5,384 nucleotides of DNA from Bacteroidia bacterium (GCA_030539475.1 JAUNRY010000164.1:1-5384), one strand, 5' to 3'; shown: positions 1 to 5,384, counted from the stretch's first letter. Notes: a model not told the origin generated them from the letters alone. Made by a program: numbers and translations.

Positions 1-2
1 GC

Positions 3-107
3 GACATAACACCGCTGCAACGCGATTTGGATTTTGTTCCCGATTATCGATTAAAAGAAGGCGTGGAGAAAACCGTAAAATGGTATAAAAAGCACCAATG
101 GCTGTAA
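3..107 (+). CDS. NAD-dependent epimerase/dehydratase, C-terminal fragment (5' end outside window)
   Basis: The first bases read open in frame 3 for 34 codons and stop at TAA (105-107). The peptide begins DITPLQRDLDFVPDY and ends VKWYKKHQWL. The pattern of a D-x-T-x-L-x-x-D-h-x-F-x-P stretch, then an EG-x-x-x-T-V-x-W-Y-K helix at the extreme C-terminus, is typical of extended short-chain dehydrogenase/reductase sugar-nucleotide epimerases, and most resembles UDP-glucuronate 4-epimerase-like proteins. These interconvert UDP-sugars in the cytoplasm for surface polysaccharide synthesis. The Rossmann domain and YxxxK active site lie outside the window, so the substrate cannot be assigned. The following 125 bp contain the dapB promoter, so this gene probably belongs to a separate upstream unit. 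No convincing terminator follows it. Confidence 0.65.
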   Translation, partial: DITPLQRDLDFVPDYRLKEGVEKTVKWYKKHQWL

Positions 108-205
108 ATTGGGCAATTCAACGGTTGAACAATGACTGACTTAACCTCACTTTCAAATTTAAGAACAAATAACGCCAATAAAACACAGAATATAAGCATT
201 TTTTG

Positions 206-213
206 TACTTTTG
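206..213 (+). promoter_or_regulatory. Bacteroidetes-type -7 box of the dapB promoter
   Basis: TACTTTTG fits the Bacteroidetes -7 consensus TAnnTTTG exactly and lies 19 bp before the dapB ATG at 233. Transcription would start near 218-221 and give a leader of only about 12-15 nt, which is common in this phylum. No clear TTTG -33 box is present at the usual distance (about 182-190 is A-rich), so the upstream half is weak or absent. The position argues that the ATG at 233 is the true dapB start, because the in-frame TTG at 203 would lie upstream of the transcript start. Confidence 0.6.
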
Positions 214-232
214 CGATTTAACAATTACACAA

Positions 233-955
233 ATGAGAATAGCATTAATCGGTTACGGAAAAATGGGAAAAGAAATCGAAAAAATAGCCCGTCAGCGCGG
301 GCACGAAATCGTTTGCACCATTGACCTGAACGAAGACGATAAATTTACTTCACCCGAATTTAAAAGCGCCGGTGTGGCCATTGAATTCACATCGCCCGAT
401 AGCGCTTTGCAGAATTACCGCAGGGCATTTGCCGCAAACGTTCCTGTGGTATCCGGCACCACCGGCTGGCTGGAGCATTTGAACGAGATAAAACAGGCTT
501 GCGAACACAACGGACAGACTTTTTTCTACGCTTCCAATTTCAGCTTGGGCGTTAATATCTTTTTTGCGCTCAACAAACATCTGGCAAAAATAATGAACCA
601 ATTTCCCGATTACGATGTGCGGATGGAAGAAACCCATCACGTCCACAAATTAGACGCGCCCAGCGGAACTGCCATCACCCTTGCCGAAGGCATATTGGAC
701 AGTTCAGACAAGAAAAAGTCATGGGCTTTGAATAATGCACAGCATGAAAACGAATTGGAAATAAAATCGTTTCGTGAGGGAGAAGTCCCCGGCATCCACA
801 CCGTTATTTACGAATCGGAAGCCGACAGCATACGCATCACGCACGATGCCAAAAGCCGCAAGGGATTTGCCCTCGGCGCTGTTCTGGCCGCCGAATTCAC
901 CCAAGACAATAAAGGTTTTTTGGGAATGGAAGACATGCTGAGGTTAAATGTTTGA
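233..955 (+). CDS. dapB: 4-hydroxy-tetrahydrodipicolinate reductase (DapB)
   Basis: Cytoplasmic enzyme that reduces the product of DapA with NAD(P)H to tetrahydrodipicolinate, in the lysine and meso-diaminopimelate (peptidoglycan) pathway. From ATG 233 it is 240 aa, shorter than the E. coli enzyme (273 aa) but usual for Bacteroidetes. The N-terminal dinucleotide-binding motif GYGKMG is at residues 7-12. SGTTGW is at 74-79 and SNFSLGVN at 101-108. The catalytic/substrate segment is at 132-147: EETHHVHK, then LDAPSGTA, with the His pair at 135-136, Lys139 and the SGT loop. The C-terminal ALGAVLAAEF helix and the GFLGMEDML ending are also family-like. A longer reading from TTG 203 adds ten unrelated residues upstream of the mapped -7 box and is rejected. 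The gene has its own promoter and is probably first in a unit continuing through lepB and the WbqC gene. Its stop overlaps a 7-bp repeat ladder leading into the next gene. Confidence 0.97.
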   Translation: MRIALIGYGKMGKEIEKIARQRGHEIVCTIDLNEDDKFTSPEFKSAGVAIEFTSPDSALQNYRRAFAANVPVVSGTTGWLEHLNEIKQACEHNGQTFFYASNFSLGVNIFFALNKHLAKIMNQFPDYDVRMEETHHVHKLDAPSGTAITLAEGILDSSDKKKSWALNNAQHENELEIKSFREGEVPGIHTVIYESEADSIRITHDAKSRKGFALGAVLAAEFTQDNKGFLGMEDMLRLNV

Positions 956-981
956 TGACGGATGACGGATGTCCGATGAAA
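954..981 (+). repeat. Tandem 7-bp repeat (GATGACG) spanning the dapB stop and next start
   Basis: Four head-to-tail heptamers are visible: GATGACG (954-960), GATGACG (961-967), GATGTCC (968-974) and GATGAAA (975-981). The first unit overlaps the dapB TGA (953-955). Each unit holds an ATG, at 955, 962, 969 and 976, and successive ATGs change frame because the period is 7. Only the ATG at 969 opens the long downstream frame. Those at 955 and 976 share a frame that stops at 988-990, and the one at 962 stops at 977-979. The repeat may affect translational coupling from dapB, but that role is inferred. Confidence 0.8.
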
Positions 982-1334
982 GAAAAATAAATGCAAAATT
1001 GAAAACAAACAACTCAAATATAAAATCGGAATTGTTGAAAAAGCTAAAAGCAGAAAACGCTTTTTGGTCGTATAATACCGCCAACACGAACCGGATTAAC
1101 GACCGGATGCTTATTGTGAAAACTCTCGTTCACCTGGATTTGCCGGAAATAGATATGCTTTTTAAGATTTTCCCGTTCAACGAAATCAAAAAAGTTTGGC
1201 GCGAAGAACTGGCCATTTCGGGTGAATACTACCACAACCTCAATCGCTTTTTGGCGTGGTGGTATTTCGATATAAAAAATCCCGACAGCTACCTGAAGTC
1301 GGTGGTAACAAAACACATTAACTCGTTTGTTTAA
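969..1334 (+). CDS. Small DUF6922-like protein, putative antitoxin partner of the AbiEii-type protein
   Basis: A 121-aa soluble protein with no signal peptide or membrane segment. Residues 5-30 are rich in Lys and Asn. After these come AFWSYN at 31-36, a helical segment with ML-IVKTLVHLDLPEIDMLFKIF (47-68), IKKVWREEL at 73-81, and an aromatic stretch RFLAWWYF (93-100) followed by DIKNPDSYL (101-109). The FW start, the 'IK' helix and the overall size resemble small Bacteroidetes proteins now grouped as DUF6922, which I recall occurring beside AbiEii-type nucleotidyltransferases. I could not search for this, so the family name is tentative. The start is the first in-frame ATG after a stop at 963-965, and no Shine-Dalgarno sequence is seen. 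It lies 13 bp after dapB and 12 bp before the AbiEii-type gene, which suggests co-translation with its partner. It occupies the antitoxin position but shows no similarity I can see to the winged-helix AbiEi antitoxin. An antitoxin role is therefore inferred from position alone. Confidence 0.7.
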   Translation: MSDERKINAKLKTNNSNIKSELLKKLKAENAFWSYNTANTNRINDRMLIVKTLVHLDLPEIDMLFKIFPFNEIKKVWREELAISGEYYHNLNRFLAWWYFDIKNPDSYLKSVVTKHINSFV

Positions 1335-1346
1335 AAAGTAAATTAT

Positions 1347-1991
1347 ATGCAAAAGGCATTAGCCCCAAAAACCGAAAAGATATTTGAAAAAATATCAAAA
1401 ATGGAAACCATCAAACCCTTTGTTTTGGTGGGAGGCACGGCTTTGTCTTTACAAATCAATCACAGGAAAAGTGAGGATTTGGATTTCATGAAATGGCGCA
1501 CTTCCAAAAACGAGAAAATGGAAGTGAACTGGTTTCAGATAGAAAAAGAATTATTGCAACTGGGCATAATTACATCAAGAAATCTATTGGATATTTATTT
1601 GGTGGATTTCGTAGTAGATAATGTAAAACTATCGTTCTATGCCACTGAAAAGTATTCGCCACTGAACCAAGTTATTGATTTTCACAACAACATAAAACTT
1701 GCCGATACAGAGGCTATCATGGCAATGAAATTGGAAGTATTAATGCGAAGAAACTTTTTTCGTGATTATTACGACATCTATGCTCTCCTCAAAAACGGTA
1801 CGGACATTCATAAAGCCATCGCATCGGCTACAAAGTATTCGGAACATCAATTAAAAACAAAAAATCTTGTTTCGATACTCACCAATGGCAGTAGATTTAA
1901 AGTAGATAATGATTTTAAAAATTTAGAGCCGATATATGACGTATCCTCAAAAGACATAGAAATTTACATTAAAGAGTGTTTAAAAAATTAA
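1347..1991 (+). CDS. Nucleotidyltransferase AbiEii/AbiGii toxin family protein
   Basis: A 214-aa soluble protein of the AbiEii (DUF1814) branch of the DNA polymerase beta-like nucleotidyltransferase fold. Motif I is clear: LVGGTAL at residues 27-33, then HRKSEDLDF at 39-47, giving the GG turn and the metal-binding pair Asp44/Asp46. A second diagnostic segment is MKLEVLMRRNFFRDYYDIYAL (127-147), shared with the KxRDxxDLxxL region of the family. Characterised AbiEii proteins transfer nucleotides to tRNA or related targets, block growth and act in phage defence; the target here is unknown. At the strand where many nucleotidyltransferases have a third acidic residue, this protein has VKLSF (93-97), with Ser96 in the likely position. 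The gene is clearly more AT-rich than its neighbours: by hand count 1861-1920 has 16 G/C of 60, against 32 of 60 for 2581-2640 in lepB. This fits horizontal acquisition. It follows its putative antitoxin by 12 bp and precedes lepB by 60 bp. Confidence 0.88.
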   Translation: MQKALAPKTEKIFEKISKMETIKPFVLVGGTALSLQINHRKSEDLDFMKWRTSKNEKMEVNWFQIEKELLQLGIITSRNLLDIYLVDFVVDNVKLSFYATEKYSPLNQVIDFHNNIKLADTEAIMAMKLEVLMRRNFFRDYYDIYALLKNGTDIHKAIASATKYSEHQLKTKNLVSILTNGSRFKVDNDFKNLEPIYDVSSKDIEIYIKECLKN

Positions 1992-2033
1992 TTAAAAAAC
2001 AAAAGCACATATCTGTAAACAATTGAACTACAA

Positions 2034-2084
2034 ACCCGCAACCCGCAAAAAATGACAAACAAAACCTCCACCCGCAAACCCGCT
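2034..2084 (+). repeat. ACCCGC short repeats flanking the lepB start
   Basis: The word ACCCGC occurs four times: as tandem ACCCGCA heptamers at 2034-2040 and 2041-2047 immediately before the lepB ATG (2052), then inside the first codons at 2070-2076 and 2078-2084 (the last ending in T). The coding copies give the repeated Arg-Lys-Pro-type residues of the basic N-terminus. No function is known to me. Confidence 0.7.
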
Positions 2085-3545
2085 TTAAGCGAAAGATTAA
2101 AATCTGCTGCCCCCCATCAATGGATGTGGTTCGGAATATGGACACTCTCCACCATTCTTTTCTCCATTTGGGCCGGAAATCTCTGGTTGTTACTGTTTAT
2201 TCTGCTCTTTTTCGACATCTATATCACGAAATTCATTCCCTGGTCGTGGTGGAAAAAATCGGAAAACAAAGCCGTTCGCAAAACCATGGAATGGGTGGAT
2301 GCCATTTTGTTCGCGCTGATAGCCGTATATTTCATCAATACATTTTTCTTTCAGAACTACCAGATACCTACATCTTCGCTGGAAAAATCGTTGCTTGTAG
2401 GCGATTTTCTGGCCGTGAGCAAAGTCAGCTACGGGCCGCGCGCTCCCATAACACCTTTGTCGTTTCCGCTGGCGCAACACACCATGCCCATAATCGGCGG
2501 AAAATCATACATCGATAAACCGCAATGGAAATACCGCCGCCTGAAAGGTTTCGGCAATGTAAAACGAAACGATATTGTTGTGTTCAACTTTCCCGCGGGA
2601 GATACCGTGGCGCTCAATATGCAAGCCGTGGATTACTACCTGCTCTCCAAATACAACGCCAACGGAAGCGCGGGAATTCGTTCCGACAGAAGAACCTACG
2701 GCGAAGTAGTTTACCGTCCGGTTGACAGGCGCGAAAATTACGTGAAACGATGCATCGGCCTTCCCGGCGAAACCATCGAACTGCGAGACGACAACGTTTA
2801 CATCGACGGCCAACTCATTCCCAATCCGCCGCTTTCGCAGTTAACCTACATGATTCATACCGACGGAACCGTTATTTCGGAAAATGTTTTTCAGGAACTC
2901 GGAGTCAGCAAAGACGATTATTCCATGCCCAACAGCTACGGACAAGTGGCCGTAAAAATGCAGGATTTAGCCGGAATAGACAGCGTGAACATTTCCAATT
3001 TAGGCCTCACGAAACGAGACGGAAACAACGGAAGAATCTATTTCAACATCCCTTTAACCGATGCAATGTTGGCAAAACTCAAGGAAAAACCGTTTGTTTG
3101 GGAAGTGGTGAAAGAAACGGAAGCACCCGGTTCGAGCTACTACTATCCGCTAAACTACGACAAGGATTGGACGCGCGCAGACTTCGGCCCTCTCTGGATT
3201 CCGAAAAAAGGAGCTACCGTAACTTTCGATACCGATGCCGCCTTTAAAGCCGCGGCCTACGAGCGCTGCATCAAGAACTACGAGGGGAACGATTTCGAGT
3301 ACCGCGACGGAACCGTGTATATAAACGGGCAACCGGCCGATTCTTATACATTTAAAATGGATTACTATTTTATGATGGGCGACAACCGCCACAATTCGGC
3401 CGACTCGCGCGTGTGGGGATTCGTGCCCGAAGACCACATTGTTGGACAACCGATGCTTATCTGGCTTTCGCTGGAAAAAGACAAAGGGTGGTTGAACGGA
3501 AAAATCAGGTGGAGACGGCTTTTTCGGAACGCGAACATAAAATAA
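2052..3545 (+). CDS. lepB: Signal peptidase I (LepB), large Bacteroidetes form
   Basis: Inner-membrane serine/lysine protease that cleaves signal peptides from proteins exported by Sec or Tat. It has 497 aa, against 324 in E. coli; the large form is common in Bacteroidetes. The basic N-terminus (1-22) is followed by hydrophobic segments at about 24-41 and 43-63 and a further anchor at about 82-100. Box B is QIPTSSLEKSLLVGDFLAVSK (104-124), with Ser109 as the expected nucleophile; the residue after it is Leu110 where Met is usual. Box D is YVKRCIGLPGE (230-240), with Lys232 as the general base. Box E is MGDNRHNSADSRVWGFVP (442-459), with His447 where E. coli has Asp. Between boxes D and E lies an insert of roughly 160 residues that ends in a degenerate copy of the box D strand (405-427, see findings). 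The start ATG at 2052 is the first in-frame Met and gives a normal topology. The gene lies 60 bp after the AbiEii-type gene, with no convincing promoter in between, and WbqC follows closely. Confidence 0.96.
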   Translation: MTNKTSTRKPALSERLKSAAPHQWMWFGIWTLSTILFSIWAGNLWLLLFILLFFDIYITKFIPWSWWKKSENKAVRKTMEWVDAILFALIAVYFINTFFFQNYQIPTSSLEKSLLVGDFLAVSKVSYGPRAPITPLSFPLAQHTMPIIGGKSYIDKPQWKYRRLKGFGNVKRNDIVVFNFPAGDTVALNMQAVDYYLLSKYNANGSAGIRSDRRTYGEVVYRPVDRRENYVKRCIGLPGETIELRDDNVYIDGQLIPNPPLSQLTYMIHTDGTVISENVFQELGVSKDDYSMPNSYGQVAVKMQDLAGIDSVNISNLGLTKRDGNNGRIYFNIPLTDAMLAKLKEKPFVWEVVKETEAPGSSYYYPLNYDKDWTRADFGPLWIPKKGATVTFDTDAAFKAAAYERCIKNYEGNDFEYRDGTVYINGQPADSYTFKMDYYFMMGDNRHNSADSRVWGFVPEDHIVGQPMLIWLSLEKDKGWLNGKIRWRRLFRNANIK

Positions 3546-3570
3546 TGTGCCAATAATTCAATGTGCCAAT
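3544..3570 (+). repeat. 11-bp direct repeat before the WbqC-family gene
   Basis: AATGTGCCAAT occurs at 3544-3554, overlapping the lepB stop, and again at 3560-3570, with a period of 16 bp. A further partial copy (AATGTG) begins at 3568. The repeat fills nearly all of the 34-bp gap between the lepB stop and ATG 3580. It resembles the short repetitive words seen at other junctions in this window. Confidence 0.75.
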
Positions 3571-3579
3571 GTGATTAAT

Positions 3580-4185
3580 ATGCAAACAGTCTTGCTTTCG
3601 TCGTTCTATTTGGGCCCCATTGAATATTATTCCGCCCTTTTTCGAGCCGAAAGCGCCGTCATAGAAATTCACGACAACTACCAAAAGCAATCGTACCGCA
3701 ACCGGTGCAACATTGCCGCGGCAAACGGCCCAACGCCCTTGAGCATTCCCGTAGAAAAGCCGCCAACGGCAAAATGCAACACGAAAGACATTCGCATTGC
3801 CGAACACGGCAACTGGCGGCATCTGCATTGGAACGCAATTATATCGGCATACAATTCCACCCCTTTTTTTGAGTTTTACGAAGACGATCTTCGCCCTTTT
3901 TACGAAAAAAAACACATTTTTCTGCACGATTTCAACCAGCGGCTTCACCAACTCATCAGCCGCTGGTTGCAAATAGAAACTCCCGTCCGGTTCTCAACAG
4001 ATTACTTAGCGGAATACGGATCCCATGTTTCAGATTTCAGAGAAAGCATTCATCCGAAACGGCCGTCCGGTTTCACTACAAAGCCCTATTATCAGGTTTT
4101 TAGCGAGAAGCATGGTTTCATCCCTAACTTGAGCATTATCGATTTGCTTTTTAATATGGGAAACGAAGCAAGGTTGTTTTTATAG
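3580..4185 (+). CDS. WbqC family protein
   Basis: A 201-aa cytoplasmic protein of the WbqC family (PF08889), first known from O-antigen gene clusters. No reaction is firmly established, and a role in surface polysaccharide or glycan modification is inferred from family context. Visible family features are an N-terminal GPIEYYSAL (12-20), SYRNRCNIAAANGP (38-51) followed by LSIPVEKP (54-61), the highly conserved DIRIAEHGNWRHLHWNAI (70-87), SAYNSTPFFEFY (89-100), PFYEKKHIFLHDFN (106-119) and the C-terminal NLSIIDLLFNMGNEARLFL (183-201). I chose ATG 3580 because family members begin with a short strand like MQTVLLSSFYLGPIEYY. An in-frame GTG at 3547 would add 11 residues encoded by the direct repeat and is unlikely. 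There is no signal peptide or membrane segment. The gene lies 34 bp after lepB in the same direction and is probably the last gene of the dapB-lepB unit, as a hairpin follows. Confidence 0.92.
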   Translation: MQTVLLSSFYLGPIEYYSALFRAESAVIEIHDNYQKQSYRNRCNIAAANGPTPLSIPVEKPPTAKCNTKDIRIAEHGNWRHLHWNAIISAYNSTPFFEFYEDDLRPFYEKKHIFLHDFNQRLHQLISRWLQIETPVRFSTDYLAEYGSHVSDFRESIHPKRPSGFTTKPYYQVFSEKHGFIPNLSIIDLLFNMGNEARLFL

Positions 4186-4234
4186 AATTTAAAAAAACTT
4201 CGCAGAGTTGCCTCCTAACTTTTTAAACAACTCA

Positions 4235-4260
4235 AGTGTTATCTATATAACGCTCCTTTT
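4235..4260 (+). terminator. Possible intrinsic terminator after the WbqC gene
   Basis: AGTGTTAT (4235-4242) pairs with ATAACGCT (4247-4254) over 8 bp with one G-U pair, around a 4-nt loop CTAT. CCTTTT follows at 4255-4260. The stem is AT-rich and the T-run is short, so strength is uncertain. It lies 49 bp past the WbqC stop and before any start of the next gene, which is where the unit would be expected to end. Confidence 0.45.
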
Positions 4261-4300
4261 CCGGAAGTGAACTCCCGCATTGAGAAATCGCCCGGAAAGG
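4255..4300 (+). other. Inverted repeat in the leader of the AI-2E-family gene
   Basis: CCTTTTCCGG (4255-4264) can pair with CCGGAAAGG (4292-4300): seven contiguous pairs TTTCCGG/CCGGAAA plus two more CC/GG pairs across a one-base bulge. The loop is 27 nt and contains a further weak CTC/GAG stem (4272-4274 with 4282-4284). The structure lies between the possible terminator and ATG 4333, and it would compete with the terminator's T-tract. It may be an RNA leader element or a chance palindrome; no known riboswitch class was recognised. Confidence 0.35.
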
Positions 4301-4332
4301 CAAGCGCCCAACCCCTCATTCTTGCACCGCTT

Positions 4333-5379
4333 ATGAACCAATTTCTCTCAAAAAAAACCATTATCGTTACCGCGTCGGCATTACTGATTATCGGCCTGGC
4401 TGTTATCTTCGTAAAAGCGTTCAACATTGTTTTACTGGCTTTTGGCGGATTATTGCTGGCGTTGCTGTTTCACGGAATCGCATCGCGCATTGAGCAATGG
4501 ACAAAGCTGAAAAAAAGAGGGCTCACGCTTGCCATGGCATTAATTATTGTGGTGTTATTTTTCGCCGGCATGTCGTGGTTGGTGGGAACCAGCCTTACAT
4601 CGCAGATAGAAGAGTTTCAGGACATTTTGCCGGAAACCATCGAAAATGTCAAGAACTACATAAACCAAACGGAGATAGGCCGTGATATACTCGAAAACAC
4701 AAACATGCAAAACGCCTTGGGCGAGGATCCCCAACAAATTTTGTCCAATGTTCAGGGTGTCTTCAAATCCACTTTCGGTGTCATAGGAGATATTTATATT
4801 GTGCTTTTCTTTGCGGCTTTTTTTATGGTTACGCCATCGGAGTACGTGCGGGGTGTGGCATTTCTTTTTCCCAAAAAAGCGGAAATAAAAGCCAAGGCTA
4901 TTATTTCCCGCTTAGGCGCCGATCTGACCACGTGGCTGAAAGCCCAATTGTTCGAAATGCTTTTTATTTTCGTTACCACCGCTATCGGGTTGTTAATCAT
5001 AGGCGAAAGCCTGTGGCTGGTGCTGGCTGTAATTGCCGGCCTGCTCACGTTTATTCCCAATATCGGGCCTGTGCTGGCCATTATTCCCGCTATTCTGGTG
5101 GGATTGCTCAGCGGTATTGATCGGGCACTCATCATTGGCGGGCTTTATCTATTTGTTCAATTTGTGGAATCGGCCATCGTAGGCCCCATTGTACGCAAAA
5201 AGCTACTTTCGCTGCCGCCGGCGCTGGTGCTGCTTTTTCAGTTGATAATGGGCACACTCAGCGGAATATGGGGAATTTTGCTGGCTACGCCCTTGCTGGT
5301 TGTGCTGATGATTTTGGTGAGAGAATTGTATGTGAAAGATACGCTGGGGAAAGTGCCTTTATCGAAATTACGAAAATAA
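4333..5379 (+). CDS. AI-2E (PerM/YdiK-type) family transporter
   Basis: Polytopic inner-membrane protein of 348 aa, typical for the AI-2E transporter family (PF01594). Members have been linked to autoinducer-2 export or to Na+/H+ antiport, but most are uncharacterised, so no substrate is assigned. Hydrophobic segments lie at about 9-30, 32-50, 63-88, 148-166, 206-223, 226-260, 264-286 and 296-330, the longer ones being helical hairpins. A soluble segment rich in Glu, Asn and Gln (about 89-145) falls between the third and fourth, as is usual. The family signatures are FIPNIGPVLAIIPA (240-253) and GIWGILLATPLLVVLMIL (311-328). A basic tail (KVPLSKLRK) ends the protein. ATG 4333 is preferred because the hydrophobic helix then starts near residue 9. 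An in-frame GTG at 4267 would add 22 residues (NSRIEKSPGKASAQP...) read through the inverted repeat. CATTCTTG at 4317-4324 is only a poor -7-like match, so the promoter is not settled. Confidence 0.93.
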   Translation: MNQFLSKKTIIVTASALLIIGLAVIFVKAFNIVLLAFGGLLLALLFHGIASRIEQWTKLKKRGLTLAMALIIVVLFFAGMSWLVGTSLTSQIEEFQDILPETIENVKNYINQTEIGRDILENTNMQNALGEDPQQILSNVQGVFKSTFGVIGDIYIVLFFAAFFMVTPSEYVRGVAFLFPKKAEIKAKAIISRLGADLTTWLKAQLFEMLFIFVTTAIGLLIIGESLWLVLAVIAGLLTFIPNIGPVLAIIPAILVGLLSGIDRALIIGGLYLFVQFVESAIVGPIVRKKLLSLPPALVLLFQLIMGTLSGIWGILLATPLLVVLMILVRELYVKDTLGKVPLSKLRK

Positions 5380-5384
5380 CAGAA

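Noticed and set aside
117..129. Perfect palindrome TTCAAC-G-GTTGAA after the epimerase gene
   Set aside because: A one-base loop cannot form a stable hairpin and no T-run follows, so it is not a terminator. It may be part of the junction-repeat words.
203..232. TTG start giving DapB ten extra residues
   Set aside because: It overlaps the -7 box and would lie upstream of the predicted transcript start. The family N-terminus begins with the MRIALIGYGKMG strand at 233.
1988..1995. TTAATTAA palindrome at the stop of the AbiEii-type gene
   Set aside because: It is expected by chance in this very AT-rich stretch. There is no flanking duplication to suggest an insertion site.
2010..2017. TATCTGTA as a -7 promoter box for lepB
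   Set aside because: It matches TA and little of the TTTG half, and has no TTTG at the -33 distance. This is too weak to call.
3505..3972. 155-aa minus-strand open frame over the lepB end and WbqC gene
   Set aside because: It is antisense to two well-supported genes and its translation shows no family-like motifs. It is a shadow frame.
4193..4234. GAGTTG/CAACTC pairing after the WbqC gene as a terminator
   Set aside because: The stem is six pairs with a 17-nt loop and no following T-run. The hairpin at 4235-4254 is a better candidate.
4267..4332. GTG start adding 22 residues to the AI-2E-family protein
   Set aside because: The extension is not hydrophobic or family-like and runs through an inverted repeat. 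ATG 4333 gives the expected N-terminus. It is kept only as an alternative.

Overview
The window looks like a chromosomal segment from a member of the Bacteroidetes, most likely Bacteroidales. The evidence is a TAnnTTTG-type -7 promoter box just upstream of dapB, starts without recognisable Shine-Dalgarno sequences, a large Bacteroidetes-style signal peptidase I (497 aa), and the linkage of dapB, lepB and a WbqC-family gene. I recall that linkage from Bacteroidales genomes but could not check it here. All genes lie on the + strand.

Layout: (1) 3-107 is the C-terminal tail of a sugar-nucleotide epimerase/dehydratase that begins outside the window. (2) A 125-bp intergenic region carries the dapB promoter. 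(3) dapB (233-955) makes 4-hydroxy-tetrahydrodipicolinate reductase of the lysine/diaminopimelate pathway. (4) 969-1991 is an AT-rich two-gene cassette: a 121-aa small protein (DUF6922-like, putative antitoxin) followed 12 bp later by a 214-aa AbiEii-type nucleotidyltransferase (putative toxin). (5) lepB (2052-3545) makes signal peptidase I. (6) A WbqC-family gene (3580-4185). (7) A hairpin that may terminate the unit, followed by a second structured leader. (8) An AI-2E/PerM-family membrane protein (4333-5379), complete just before the window ends.

The core genes serve the cell envelope: DapB supplies the peptidoglycan precursor pathway, LepB releases exported proteins, and WbqC and the epimerase are linked to surface polysaccharide. 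The accessory part is the putative toxin-antitoxin or abortive-infection pair. It sits between two genes that are usually essential, in the same direction, and with no promoter I can recognise of its own.

The points most worth a second look are: this cassette and its position; a ladder of 7-bp repeats, each containing an ATG, at the dapB/cassette junction; different short repeats at the lepB and wbqC junctions; an internal degenerate repeat in LepB whose second copy lacks the catalytic lysine; and a structured leader before the transporter gene. I see no CRISPR array, rRNA, tRNA, insertion sequence or attachment site. No gene-free stretch exceeds about 150 bp.
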